53,019 nt of DNA from a bacterium (lineage in GTDB: Bacteria > Actinomycetota > Acidimicrobiia > Spongiisociales > UBA5794), in assembly GCA_024226255.1 (NCBI GenBank), contig JAAELU010000748.1:1-53019 (forward strand). Direction: 5' to 3'. Within the stretch, counting starts at the first letter, position 1, and each line of letters starts with the position of its first letter. This document shows positions 1 to 9,233 of the stretch, piece after piece. The notes beneath the pieces were generated by a model that worked only from the letters and a program-made list of their open reading frames with translations, made no database searches and was not told the DNA's origin. A program made the position numbers and the translations under genes.

Positions 1-3000
1 AATGTCGTATTCGGCGCGGATCGCAGCGAACGTTTCGGCTTGTTTGACGGTGTCGACTCCCAGGTCGGCTTCGAGGTCCAGGTCGAGGTCGAGCATGTCA
101 GGTGGATACCCGGTCTGGCCGGCCACAATCTCGAGCACCTTCGCCGCCACCTCGTCGGATGCCGCTGTGTCGTCTTGGGCCACGGTCGCGGGAACTGTCG
201 GTGGTTCGGTAGTGATCGGCACGTCTTCGGAAACGACCGGCGCGGTCGCGTCCTGCAACGGGCGAGGCGGCGCCGCCATCTCAGAGCGCACGGCGGCGGC
301 GGGAATGGTTGACGGTGGTCCGGCATCGCGCACCCGCAACGTCCGCCGATCGACCTCGACGGTCGGACCGTCGAGTCCCGTGACGTCGGCCAACCACTGA
401 CTCCACCGGGCCGGGTCGACGAGTCGTGTCTCGAAGCCAAGCTCATCGGGTTCCGGATGGACGCCGTGCAGCGCCGGGATGTGCCGATACAGTGTCATGC
501 TGACCTGGGAACCGAATCCGGCGCCCAGCCGCAGGGCGTACTCGATCGGATACGAGCCACCGCGCGACAGGTTCAGATTGCCGAGCTCCGGATCGCTCAC
601 TCTGTGGTTGGGAACCGGAGGTACGATCCCGGTTTCGAGCGACTTGATCGCGAGAATGTCTTCGACTCCCGCACCCATGGCGTGTCCGGTGTAGCCCTTG
701 GTATTGGCGATCACGATCGAATCTGCCGAGCTACCAAAAACGTGCCGGAGCGAGTCCACCTCAGCCTGCGCACTGCCGCCGCGCGCCGGGGTGTATGTCT
801 CGTGCGAAACAAAGACAGTCTTGGGAGCGATTGTGTGTCGATCGATACCCCAGCGGTTTTCGGCCGTGGTGATCAGATCCTCCATGACCTCGCGGATGTG
901 GGACGGATCGAGTCGACTTCCGTGATAGGCCGAGTTGGCGACAACCGATGACAGCACTTCGGAAATCGGCTGGATGCCTCTGGCGGCCGCACTAGCGGGG
1001 TGTTCTATGACGATGGCGGCAGCCCCCATGCCGATGATCATGCCGTGGCGTCTGCGATCGAACGGAACTGCGGCCTCTTCCACGATCTCATCGGTCGCGG
1101 CGGCACCTACTGCCAGGAAACCCGATGCGAACCACTCGATCATGTGGTCCGTAGTGATGTCGTCGGCAGCCACGACAAGTACCCGCTCGCACCGTTGCGT
1201 TCTTATCCAGTCCTCGGCGATAGCGACGGCCTGAGTTGTCGAAGCGCAGGCGGCATTGATCTGGGTGTTGGGTCCGCGGGCGCCGATGTACTCGGCCATC
1301 TGCGAGTGCCCCATTGAGAGCGCTCGGAACAGGAACCGGCGATCGAACTCATAGCCGTCCGTTTCGAGCTGATGCTCGAGCTCGTGGACTCTGTGTTGCA
1401 GCTCTTCGGCCAGCAGGGCGCTCCCTCCTAGGTCGGCGAGCCTGGACTGAAGTGTCTTGTAATCCTCGAGCCTCTGTTTGAGTGTCTCGGACTCATAGAA
1501 GCTCTCCAGCTCGGTCATCAACGCGTCCACCCCAGGGAAGGCCGACGCAAAAATGACTCCCGTGGTGTCCCTGTAGGCCGCAGGGAGCAACCAGCGCTCC
1601 GGCAGCTTGGTTCCAGTAGTGGTGTCCTTGTAGTGCATGGCGAGCGGAATTCCGGCGTCGCGCAAAGCGTCGAGCCCGGCTCCAATTGCGAGCATCGTTG
1701 TCCGGTCGAGGGCGGAGACCCGGTCGGCTGGAAAACCGAACTCCTCTACGAGGTCGATTTCGCCCGACCTCCCGGCCAGCTTGATCACGTCTGCCTGGCT
1801 GTCGATGGTCTCGAAATGGCCACCGCCTGCCTCCGACTTGACCAGCCGGTTGATGTGCTTGTCCGCCACCTTCTGCCGGAATCTCAGCGGAATGGTGTCG
1901 ATCATCTGCTCGCCGGAAAGCAGCGCAGGGATCTTGTCGTCCCCGAAGACCCGCTTGCCGCCGGGCAGTCCGAGTCCGGCTCCGGTTACCGCGACCGGGC
2001 GTTGCGAGTCCAGTGCCGCCGGGCCGGCCGCCGGCGCAGCAGCAGATGACTCGGTGCCCGAGTAGATCTTGTAGCCCGTCGCGAGGAAGTCGGCGAACAC
2101 CTGGCCCAATTCTGTGAGCATCGCGGTATCGGCCGCGGCGCCTACGGCGGGTTCTGCACGGGGGCCGTCCGGCGCCGCGCTCGGCAGCTCGGCTGCCGAC
2201 GCCACGGGAGCAGCGGCTAGTGCGTCTGAGTCGGTCGCAGCCGCCGTGGTCGGGGGGACGGTTGCTGTTTGCGGTTTGGTTCCTACACCCATTCCCGCGG
2301 CGTACAAGCCGCACAGCGCATGGTTGAGGGTGACCACGTCGCCGAGCTTCGGGTGGTTGGTAAAGATGGCTGCGACGTCGGGGTCGTCGGCGAAGACATT
2401 CTCCACCAGTCCGTGCAGCGCCTTTTTGGGGCCGACCTCGACGAAGACCCGGCATCCGGCGTCGTAGAGGGTGCGGAGGCCGGTCGCAAACTGAACCGGA
2501 GAGGCGATTTGTTGGCCGAGGATGTCGATCATCCGTGATGTCACGTTCGGTCCCATCGGGTAGAACTCACCATCGACGTTTGCGACCAGAGGAATCGCCG
2601 GAGAGGCGAGCCGGAGGCGACCCAGGATTTCCCGCAGTGGCCCGCTGGCAGGGGCCACGATCTCGGTATGAAATGCGTGACTCACAGGGAGCGGCACGAC
2701 CTGGGCCCCCCTGTCCTTCAGGCGGCGCGAAGCCTTTTCAACGCCGGGCGTCGAGCCGCCGATGACCGCCTGCTGATAGCTGTTGAGGTTGGCTATGACC
2801 ACGTAGTCCTCGACATCGTTCACCACGTCTTCGATCTCGCTGAGAGGAGCAAAGACCGCCGCCATACGTCCGTTGTCTTCCACTTCGACGTGCGCCATTT
2901 CGCGGCCGCGTCCAGCCACAGCCTCGAGGGCGTCCTCAAATGGCAGCGCTTTGGCTGCGACGAGCGCACCGTATTCACCCAGGCTATGGCCCATGACCAT

Positions 3001-5076
3001 GTCGGGATGGACTCCGTATGCGCCCAACATCTCGGTCAGAGCCTGATCAACCGTCAGCACCGCCGGCTGGGTGATCTCCGTTTGGCGAAGCTCATTGGCC
3101 GCGACCTTGATCCCTGCTTCGTCGCTCGGGTCGGAGTACATGTAGTCAGACAGCGGCGCCCCGAGAATTGGTTCCATGATCTGATCGGCCCTGGCGAGCA
3201 CGTCGGCGACGATCGGCTCTTCGTGGCGCAGCGTCTCGAGCATGTTGACGTACTGCGACCCCTGACCGGTGTAGAGAAACGCGACCAGAGTCGGCCCGCC
3301 CTCGCCCAGGAACACGCCTTGATTGCGCAACGCCTTCCAGATAGCTGGATTGGCCGCTTCCAGCGCCTTGATGGCCTTGTCTCCCTTCGCGGCCAACTCA
3401 TCGGCCGATCCGTAGTCGATGGCAAGTCGCACCTCGGCACGGAGGTCATCCTCGGCGGGCGGTGCGGGCGGCGGAGCGGTGCCCGCGTGAGCGGCCGCGA
3501 CAATGGGTCGCAGCGCCGCGAGGACTTGCTCCTTCGTTGCGGCTCCGATGACCAAGGCACCGCGTAGCGGGTCCTTCAATCGATCGCCGGTGACCTGTGG
3601 CTGCGACTCCGGAAGCGCCACCGTCGCCGCTGACCCTCGCTCAACCTGTAGCCGACCGGGGATGTACTCCTCGAGGACAACGTGGAAGTTGGTGCCACCA
3701 AATCCGAATGCCGATACTCCGGCGGTTCTGACCTGGCCCGGCTGCGCTTTCCACTCGCGCAGTTCCTTGTTGATGAAGAGCGGAGAGTCACCGAAGTCGA
3801 TGTTTGGGTTGGGCCCGGTCTCGCCGAGGCTGGGCGGGATCAGTTTCTCGTCGAGGGCCTTGATGGCCTTCATCATGCCGGCGGCGCCGGCAGAGCTCTT
3901 GAGGTGGCCGATGTTCGACTTGACCGAGCCGAGCGGGATTGTTCCCGGCTTCAACTCCAGGCCGGAGAAGACCTTGCTGAGGCTGCTCACCTCGACCACA
4001 TCCCCAACTCTCGTCGAGGTGCCGTGGCCTTCGATGTAGGTCGCCTCGTTGGGCGTGAGATTGGCGTTGCGCCAGGCTCGGCTGACAGCAAATTCTTGGC
4101 CCACGGGATTGGGGGCGGTGATGCCCTTGCCCTTGCCATCGCTCGAGCCGCCGAGCCCGCGAATCACGGCGTAGATGTGATCGCCGTCTCGTTCCGCGTC
4201 TGCCAGTCGCTTGAGGAGGAACACCGCGGCTCCCTCGCCCATTACAAAGCCGTCGGCGCCTTCATGGTATGGCCGCGTTCCCGTAGGCGAGAGCGCCCCG
4301 ATCTTGCAGAACTTGATGAAACTGGGCACACCCATATTGGCGTCGACGCCGCCCGTGAGGACTGTGTCGTAGTCGCCTTGCTCGAGGCCCTCGATCGCAG
4401 CATCGATCGCGGCCAGGGCCGAGGCACACGCCGCGTCCACGACAAAGTTGGGCCCGTGGAAGTCGAACAGATTGGCCACCCGGCCGGCGATGATGTTGCC
4501 CAGCTCGCCCGGCATCGTGTCTTCGGTTATGTCCGGAAAGCGGCGCCGCACCCCGTCATGCATCTCTCCCACGATTGCCTGGCGGACGTCGTCATCGAGG
4601 TGCTGGAAGCTCGGAGCTTGGGTCAACTCCTCGGCGAACTCGGGGAAGTAGACACGCATGGCTGTCATGTAGTGGAGATCGCCGGCCATGGCGTTGCCGA
4701 GCACTACAGCAGTGCGGTCACCGTCGAGCGGCCGCTCGGGGTAGCCGTAGTCGAGGAGCGCCTCGCGGCACGCCATTACCGACCACTTCTGGGTGGGATC
4801 CATCGATTCGGCGACTTTTGGAGGAATGGGCAGGCGCCAGTCGAGCGGCGACCAGTCGTAGTCACGGACCCATCCGCCAATTGTTGAGTAGGTCTTGTCC
4901 TCAGCCTTGGGATCGGCGTCGAAATAAAGATCACGGTTCCAGCGATCGGGAGGGACCTCACTGATGGAGTACTTGCCTTGCTTCAAGTTCTCCCAGTAGG
5001 TCGGTGCATCCGGTGCATCCGGCAGCACCGCCCCCAGTCCGACGACCGCAACTGCTCGTTCGACCTTGTCAACCAT
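1..5076 (-). CDS. Multidomain polyketide/fatty-acid synthase, KS-AT-KS-ACP (C-terminus off the window)
   Basis: Open frame from ATG at 5076 to the left edge, 1692 codons with no stop; the ORF track omits it because it has no end in the window. Domains in order: ketosynthase 1 (about 1-460) with active-site Cys217 in DAACAS and the two histidines in EGHGTST and NIGHLKSS; acyltransferase (about 540-880) with GHSLGE (Ser698) and a HAFH motif, which in this family usually means malonyl-CoA; an Ala/Pro/Thr-rich linker; ketosynthase 2 (about 1025-1530) with Cys1277 in NAACAS and both histidines (VSHETYTP, TGHAMG), so it is not a chain-length-factor-like dead KS; and an acyl-carrier domain ending the window. 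The carrier motif reads LGVDTVKQAE, with Thr1676 where Ser normally carries phosphopantetheine. The layout recalls PfaA/HglE-like synthases. It lies 33 bp downstream of the acyl-CoA dehydrogenase and is probably cotranscribed with it. The product is unknown. Confidence 0.9.
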   Translation of the reverse strand, partial: MVDKVERAVAVVGLGAVLPDAPDAPTYWENLKQGKYSISEVPPDRWNRDLYFDADPKAEDKTYSTIGGWVRDYDWSPLDWRLPIPPKVAESMDPTQKWSVMACREALLDYGYPERPLDGDRTAVVLGNAMAGDLHYMTAMRVYFPEFAEELTQAPSFQHLDDDVRQAIVGEMHDGVRRRFPDITEDTMPGELGNIIAGRVANLFDFHGPNFVVDAACASALAAIDAAIEGLEQGDYDTVLTGGVDANMGVPSFIKFCKIGALSPTGTRPYHEGADGFVMGEGAAVFLLKRLADAERDGDHIYAVIRGLGGSSDGKGKGITAPNPVGQEFAVSRAWRNANLTPNEATYIEGHGTSTRVGDVVEVSSLSKVFSGLELKPGTIPLGSVKSNIGHLKSSAGAAGMMKAIKALDEKLIPPSLGETGPNPNIDFGDSPLFINKELREWKAQPGQVRTAGVSAFGFGGTNFHVVLEEYIPGRLQVERGSAATVALPESQPQVTGDRLKDPLRGALVIGAATKEQVLAALRPIVAAAHAGTAPPPAPPAEDDLRAEVRLAIDYGSADELAAKGDKAIKALEAANPAIWKALRNQGVFLGEGGPTLVAFLYTGQGSQYVNMLETLRHEEPIVADVLARADQIMEPILGAPLSDYMYSDPSDEAGIKVAANELRQTEITQPAVLTVDQALTEMLGAYGVHPDMVMGHSLGEYGALVAAKALPFEDALEAVAGRGREMAHVEVEDNGRMAAVFAPLSEIEDVVNDVEDYVVIANLNSYQQAVIGGSTPGVEKASRRLKDRGAQVVPLPVSHAFHTEIVAPASGPLREILGRLRLASPAIPLVANVDGEFYPMGPNVTSRMIDILGQQIASPVQFATGLRTLYDAGCRVFVEVGPKKALHGLVENVFADDPDVAAIFTNHPKLGDVVTLNHALCGLYAAGMGVGTKPQTATVPPTTAAATDSDALAAAPVASAAELPSAAPDGPRAEPAVGAAADTAMLTELGQVFADFLATGYKIYSGTESSAAAPAAGPAALDSQRPVAVTGAGLGLPGGKRVFGDDKIPALLSGEQMIDTIPLRFRQKVADKHINRLVKSEAGGGHFETIDSQADVIKLAGRSGEIDLVEEFGFPADRVSALDRTTMLAIGAGLDALRDAGIPLAMHYKDTTTGTKLPERWLLPAAYRDTTGVIFASAFPGVDALMTELESFYESETLKQRLEDYKTLQSRLADLGGSALLAEELQHRVHELEHQLETDGYEFDRRFLFRALSMGHSQMAEYIGARGPNTQINAACASTTQAVAIAEDWIRTQRCERVLVVAADDITTDHMIEWFASGFLAVGAAATDEIVEEAAVPFDRRRHGMIIGMGAAAIVIEHPASAAARGIQPISEVLSSVVANSAYHGSRLDPSHIREVMEDLITTAENRWGIDRHTIAPKTVFVSHETYTPARGGSAQAEVDSLRHVFGSSADSIVIANTKGYTGHAMGAGVEDILAIKSLETGIVPPVPNHRVSDPELGNLNLSRGGSYPIEYALRLGAGFGSQVSMTLYRHIPALHGVHPEPDELGFETRLVDPARWSQWLADVTGLDGPTVEVDRRTLRVRDAGPPSTIPAAAVRSEMAAPPRPLQDATAPVVSEDVPITTEPPTVPATVAQDDTAASDEVAAKVLEIVAGQTGYPPDMLDLDLDLEADLGVDTVKQAETFAAIRAEYDI

Positions 5077-5109
5077 TGTTAGTGCTCCTGGAGACGATTC
5101 TGTAGCGGT

Positions 5110-6765
5110 CTAATCCCGTTCGTAGATGGCGTCGGCCACCAAATCCATGTCTGCGATCAACCCGGACTGGGCCTGCTGGATGGCTTTGCTGCCGACCGCG
5201 GCTTCGAAGGCCGCGGCGTCGATTGAGCCCGCTGTGCCGGCGCCGAGCACCCATCGAGTTCCGTCCATAGCAACCTTGGCAGCGGCCTCTCTGACAAACA
5301 CGCGAGCGACTGCGGACTGGGCCTCGGGATTGAACCGTTGATCAGACTTCACCGGACTCGTTCCGGCTAGGGCTGCGGCGGCACGGCGACACAACGCTCC
5401 AGCCGATTCGACATAGGCCACGATTTCGCCGAGGCGGAACAACACGTGTTGATTCCTGGTCAGGCGGTGAATCCGGGCTTGTTCCATGACCTCGCTGAGG
5501 CCATGGAATGCGAGGGCGGCGATGTCGGCCCCGACAGTTGGGCTGTGGGCGGCCAGCGCCTCGAGTTCGTTCGCCTGGTCGTGGTAGTAGCCGCCGCGTG
5601 TCTTGAGATGCTGCTGCCACCGATCTCGAGCAATAGTCATCTCCATGATCTCTGAAGTGCCTTCATAGATGGTGGTGATCCGAACGTCGCGCTTGATCTT
5701 CTCCACCATGTACTCCTTGGTGTATCCATAGCCTCCGAGGGCTTGGATGGAGCTGTCGGCTGCGAGATTGCCGGCCTCGGTCGCCAAGTACTTGGCAATG
5801 GCACCTTCCGCGTTGAGGAGGTCTTCGCCGGCATCGAGCCGACTGGCTGTCTCCTCGATATAGGCCCGGCTGGCTTCGAGCCGCACCGCATGGGGCACGA
5901 TGAGCTTGTGCGTGTAACCCTGCTTGGTTGAGAGGGGTGCTCCACCTTGGATCCGCTCTTGCGAGTAGGGGATGGCGCGCTCGAGTGCCGCCCAGCCTGC
6001 TCCGAGCCCGAACGCGGCCACCATCAGCCGGGTATATCCAAAGACGGCTTGGGCTTGGATCAGTCCGAGTCCTTCTCGCTCTCCAACTAGCCGGTCGGCG
6101 TCGACTCGGACGTCGGTTAGAGAAAGGGCCGCGGTGTTCGAGGCGCGGATACCGTGTTTGTCCTCCGGTTTGCCCTTTTCGAATCCGTCGGTGTCGTGGT
6201 CCACCACGAACCATGTTGGCCCCCCCGGAGTGTTGGCGAGGATGGTGTACAGGTCGGCATACCCGCCGTTCGAGATCCACTGCTTGGCGCCGTTGAGCAA
6301 GTAGCCGACGGTCTTGCCGTCCTCCTCGATCGGTTTGGCTGTGGTTGTCAGAGCTCCCAGATCGCTCCCGGCAGCGGGTTCGGTGGCGCCATACGCCATG
6401 AGGAGGCCCTCCTCGGCGATGCGCGTCATCCAGCGCTGCTTCTGTTCGTCCGTGGCACCGAAGACAATCGGATCGCTCCCCAAGAACGTAGCAAACACAC
6501 CGGTAGCTACCCCGACGTCGATGCGCGCCAGCTGTTCGCAGATGCGGTACACATCGAAGGTGTCGGCGCCCATGCCGCCATAGGCTTCCTCGATGAAGAG
6601 AAGGGAAACACCGATCTCACCCAGCATCCGGCGAACGGTTTGCTCGGGAAATTCGTCTTTGGTGTCGAGCTCGAGCAAGTATTCGTCGCTCAGCTCATCG
6701 TGAGCGAAGTCCCGGATGGTGCTGAGCACAAGATTGAGCGTGTCGCGGTCGAGACCTTCCACCAT
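5110..6765 (-). CDS. Acyl-CoA dehydrogenase, extended (551 aa)
   Basis: FAD flavoprotein that should introduce a trans-2 double bond into an acyl-CoA and pass electrons to ETF. Family motifs are [16 protein letters not shown] (about 124-139, flavin/substrate region), GGYGYTKEY (about 344-352) and IYEGTSEI, whose Glu368 sits at the catalytic-base position of medium-chain enzymes. At 551 residues it is longer than the usual 380-400 and carries a helical C-terminal extension, as in very-long-chain enzymes. The gene is first in a minus-strand pair with the PKS (33 bp gap), so it may act on the PKS product or precursor rather than in ordinary beta-oxidation; that link is inference from position. 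The start is ATG at 6765; an AGGAGGAAG-type Shine-Dalgarno lies just upstream. Confidence 0.92.
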   Translation of the reverse strand: MVEGLDRDTLNLVLSTIRDFAHDELSDEYLLELDTKDEFPEQTVRRMLGEIGVSLLFIEEAYGGMGADTFDVYRICEQLARIDVGVATGVFATFLGSDPIVFGATDEQKQRWMTRIAEEGLLMAYGATEPAAGSDLGALTTTAKPIEEDGKTVGYLLNGAKQWISNGGYADLYTILANTPGGPTWFVVDHDTDGFEKGKPEDKHGIRASNTAALSLTDVRVDADRLVGEREGLGLIQAQAVFGYTRLMVAAFGLGAGWAALERAIPYSQERIQGGAPLSTKQGYTHKLIVPHAVRLEASRAYIEETASRLDAGEDLLNAEGAIAKYLATEAGNLAADSSIQALGGYGYTKEYMVEKIKRDVRITTIYEGTSEIMEMTIARDRWQQHLKTRGGYYHDQANELEALAAHSPTVGADIAALAFHGLSEVMEQARIHRLTRNQHVLFRLGEIVAYVESAGALCRRAAAALAGTSPVKSDQRFNPEAQSAVARVFVREAAAKVAMDGTRWVLGAGTAGSIDAAAFEAAVGSKAIQQAQSGLIADMDLVADAIYERD

Positions 6766-6904
6766 ACCGACTCTTCCTCCTCGGTTATGGTCAAAACTAA
6801 CGGCGGGATTCCAACCGTAACAGGGTCATTCGACCCGCTCCAATGGACTTCCTGGTGAGGGTCAGAGCAACGGGCGACCACTTCGTGTATCGCCATGATC
6901 GTCA

Positions 6905-7027
6905 GGAGACTGTTGAGTAAACGCTGTGGACGGGAACGGACCTGGCGGATCCGTTCCTTGGGAGTCACTGGGAACGCCTGCGGCGTTCCTTTCAACTCCA
7001 GGATCTGCGCGTTGTTCAACAGTTTCC
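6905..7027. repeat. Nested inverted repeats in the divergent promoter region
   Basis: The 353 bp between the acyl-CoA dehydrogenase and the nitronate-monooxygenase-type gene hold no credible gene. They contain an outer imperfect inverted repeat (GGAGACTGTTGA at 6905-6916 against TCAACAGTTTCC at 7016-7027, one mismatch in 12). This encloses two inner hairpins: GGAACGGA/TCCGTTCC, and GGAACGCC-TGC-GGCGTTCC. The arrangement could be a cruciform operator, a small structured RNA or the remnant of a MITE-like element. No transposase and no target duplication were seen. Confidence 0.55.
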
Positions 7028-7118
7028 GAGGCGTAGTGCACCAGGTTCGCCTAGTGTCAGATCGTCCCACGGAGGCGGAATGTCTCTGTCGCCAGATCGG
7101 GTCGGTTGATCCTCCACC

Positions 7119-8573
7119 ATGAGCGCCGTTACCCCGCTACCCCGAATAATTCAGGGAGGGATGGGTGTTGCCATCTCCGGCTGGGAGCTTGCCAACGCAG
7201 TCGGTCGTCGCGGCGAATTGGGAGTCGTCTCCGGAACGATTCTCGAGGTAGTGATGGCACGGCGCCTTCAGATGGGAGACCGCGGAGGTCCGGTCCGGCG
7301 GGCGCTTGCTGCGTTCCCTTTCCCGGATGCCGCCGAGCGGATTCTCGATACCTACTTCGTGCTCGACGGTAAGGACCCGGAGAAGCCTTTCAAGAACGTC
7401 CGAACATTCACGGTGGATCCTGAACCGGCCCTGCAGGAGCTGACGGTGGCGGCGAACTTTGTCGAGGTCTTTCTGGCCAAGGAAGGCCACAACGGCCCCA
7501 TCGGGATCAACTACCTGCGCAAGATCGAGCTGCCCATTCTGTGCTCGTTGTATGGGGCGATGCTCGCCGGCGTCGATTTTGTGATCATGGGGGCAGGCAA
7601 CCCAAAGGATCTGCCCCACATCATCAACCGGCTGACCCGCAACGAACCTGTGGAGCTCAACCTGCGGGTCCAAGGCCTGAATTCGGCCGACGCTGACGTC
7701 GCAGCTCACTTCGATCCTGCGGCCCTGCATCGAGGCCGACCACCGACCATCAAGCGTCCCGACTTCCTAGCGATCGTGGCATCGGTTGACCTAGCCAAGG
7801 GCTTGGCAACCATGGATGAGCCCCCCGATGGCTTCGTTGTGGAGGCGCCGAGCGCGGGCGGCCACAATGCTCCACCGCGTGGCCCACGTCGATTGGATGC
7901 GTTGGGTCAGCCCGTATATGACGAGCGCGATGATGTCGATCTCGAGCAGCTGCGCTCAATCGGCCTTCCCTTCTGGTTAGCGGGATCGTATGGAACACCG
8001 GAAGGATTCCGGCGGGCCCGCGCCGAACAGGCGGCTGGGGTTCAACTGGGCACAGCTTTCGCTTTCTGCGAGGAGTCGGGGATGGCTCCAGAGCTAAAGG
8101 AACAGGTCATCGCCGACCTCGCTGCCGGCAAGCTCGATGTTCGCTCCGATTGGAGGGCATCCCCGACCGGGTTCCCCTTCCGGGTGATCCAGTTGCCCGG
8201 TTCGCTGTCCGATGACGAGGTTTACGAGAGCCGGCGTCGGGTGTGCGACTTGGGGGCGCTGCGGGTGCCTTACAAGACCGAGAATGGGAATATCGGTTAT
8301 CGCTGCCCGGCGGAGCCGCTGCGGGCCTACACGGACGTCAAGGGGGGCCGAATCGCGAATACCGATAGCCGGGTGTGTCTGTGCAACGGGCTGTTGGCGA
8401 CTGCCGGCCTGCCCCAATACCGTGCCAAAACGGCTGGTGTGGAGCCGCCGGTGGTAACCGCGGGATCTGACTTCGATGGTGTCAGAGCGTTGATGGGGAA
8501 GGTGCGGCCCGGCGACAGGTCATATCGGGCTGCCGACGTCATCGACTACGTGTCGGGTGAGGACGCCCGATAG
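7119..8573 (+). CDS. Nitronate monooxygenase / FabK-PfaD-type FMN flavoprotein
   Basis: TIM-barrel flavoprotein of the 2-nitropropane dioxygenase family, 484 aa, longer than FabK (about 320). Evidence: the N-terminal IIQGGMGVAISGWELANAV, which is the typical first strand and FMN-phosphate loop; EAPSAGGHNAPP (about 242-252) with His249 at the conserved GGH position; and a Cys-rich C-terminal third (VCLCNG). Relatives are nitronate monooxygenases, enoyl-ACP reductases (FabK) and PfaD, the trans-acting enoyl reductase of polyunsaturated fatty-acid synthases. Divergent placement next to a PfaA-like synthase favours an enoyl-reductase role, but this is inference from context. The start is ATG at 7119; no strong Shine-Dalgarno is visible. 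Confidence 0.85.
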   Translation: MSAVTPLPRIIQGGMGVAISGWELANAVGRRGELGVVSGTILEVVMARRLQMGDRGGPVRRALAAFPFPDAAERILDTYFVLDGKDPEKPFKNVRTFTVDPEPALQELTVAANFVEVFLAKEGHNGPIGINYLRKIELPILCSLYGAMLAGVDFVIMGAGNPKDLPHIINRLTRNEPVELNLRVQGLNSADADVAAHFDPAALHRGRPPTIKRPDFLAIVASVDLAKGLATMDEPPDGFVVEAPSAGGHNAPPRGPRRLDALGQPVYDERDDVDLEQLRSIGLPFWLAGSYGTPEGFRRARAEQAAGVQLGTAFAFCEESGMAPELKEQVIADLAAGKLDVRSDWRASPTGFPFRVIQLPGSLSDDEVYESRRRVCDLGALRVPYKTENGNIGYRCPAEPLRAYTDVKGGRIANTDSRVCLCNGLLATAGLPQYRAKTAGVEPPVVTAGSDFDGVRALMGKVRPGDRSYRAADVIDYVSGEDAR

Positions 8574-8609
8574 GGAAGGTTGGGCGCTCGGTGGGATCCC
8601 CTTGGGCCT

Positions 8610-8737
8610 CGTACTTCGTATTGCGTACTACGGCGTATTCCGGGAGTGGGCGCGGCTCTTCTTACAACTTCGATGGGAAGCTCAGGCGCACGGATAGGTG
8701 TGCATAACTTCCGGTCGGCAATACGTAATACGGGGGA
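8610..8737. repeat. Intergenic TACG-rich repeat (CGTATTGCGTACTACG type)
   Basis: The 289 bp between 8573 and the tRNA cluster contain two patches of the same TACG-rich motif: CGTATTGCGTACTACG (8618-8633) and, about 100 bp on, CAATACGTAATACG in opposite orientation (8719-8732). The patches can pair. Similar patches occur after ndk (22684-22743) and after tdk (29169-29247). No gene is supported here. Confidence 0.5.
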
Positions 8738-8819
8738 GCCTCCGAATCGACCTCACCCGGCCCGCGTACCCGCCGAGGATCTCACGCCCGCGTCAGGCCG
8801 CGCTACGTGTCTTTCGCGA

Positions 8820-8847
8820 TTAGCTCACCAAATGACCCAACTATCCT
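8820..8847 (+). promoter_or_regulatory. Possible promoter of the tRNA cluster
   Basis: TTAGCT (8820-8825), 16 bp, then TATCCT (8842-8847), ending 15 bp before the mature 5' end of tRNA-Gly. The -35 is a weak match to consensus; the call rests mainly on position and spacing. Confidence 0.3.
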
Positions 8848-8862
8848 CTACGCCGCGCCTTC

Positions 8863-8933
8863 GCGGGTGTAGCTCAATGGCAGAGCCCCAGCCTTCCAAG
8901 CTGGTTATGCGGGTTCGATCCCCGTCACCCGCT
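8863..8933 (+). tRNA. tRNA-Gly (anticodon TCC)
   Basis: Complete 71-nt cloverleaf: acceptor GCGGGTG pairs with CACCCGC, D-arm TAGCTCAATGGCAGAG, anticodon loop CTTCCAA reading TCC, and T-arm GCGGGTTCGATCCCCGT. CCA is not encoded. First of three adjacent tRNAs. Confidence 0.96.
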
Positions 8934-8955
8934 CCGGTCCCGGATGGACCGAGCT

Positions 8956-9028
8956 GCCCCCGTAGCTCAGTGGACAGAGCAGGAGCCTTCTAAGCTCTTG
9001 GCCGAGGGTTCGAATCCTTCCGGGGGCG
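8956..9028 (+). tRNA. tRNA-Arg (anticodon TCT)
   Basis: 73-nt cloverleaf: acceptor GCCCCCG pairs with CGGGGGC, the anticodon loop reads TCT (CTTCTAA), and the T-loop is GGTTCGAATCC. CCA is not encoded. It lies 22 bp after tRNA-Gly. Confidence 0.95.
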
Positions 9029-9059
9029 CCGCTCTCCCGAGCTAAATTGGGGGAGACAT

Positions 9060-9135
9060 GGTGGCCGTAGCTCAGTTCGGTTAGAGCACCTGGTTGTGGT
9101 CCAGGAAGTCGCGGGTTCAAATCCCGTCGGCCACC
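9060..9135 (+). tRNA. tRNA-His (anticodon GTG)
   Basis: Acceptor GTGGCCG pairs with CGGCCAC, with the extra G(-1) at 9060 opposite discriminator C, as is typical of tRNA-His. The anticodon loop TTGTGGT reads GTG and the T-loop is GGTTCAAATCC. CCA is not encoded. The track ORF at 9096 begins inside this tRNA, so its first 46 codons are not real protein. Confidence 0.96.
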
Positions 9136-9233
9136 CCAAGGAGGCCGGTCCCTCGCCTCGAGCGAGGGACCGGCCCAACTTTGTAATCCCAGAGCGCACA
9201 TTCGATAGTGCGATTCCCAGAGTGAGGACACCG

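Noticed and set aside
1010-1990. KS2 of the PKS as an inactive chain-length-factor domain
   Set aside because: The active-site Cys1277 and both catalytic histidines are present.
1493-2455. 320-aa minus-strand ORF rich in Arg
   Set aside because: Out-of-frame shadow of the same PKS gene, whose true frame has codon first bases divisible by three and stays open from 5076 to 1.
3682-4887. 401-aa plus-strand ORF
   Set aside because: It is an antisense shadow of the PKS KS1 region; the minus frame has all catalytic motifs and this one has no recognisable domain.
9096-9233. N-terminal 46 codons of the track trigger-factor ORF
   Set aside because: They begin inside tRNA-His and precede a good Shine-Dalgarno and ATG at 9234.
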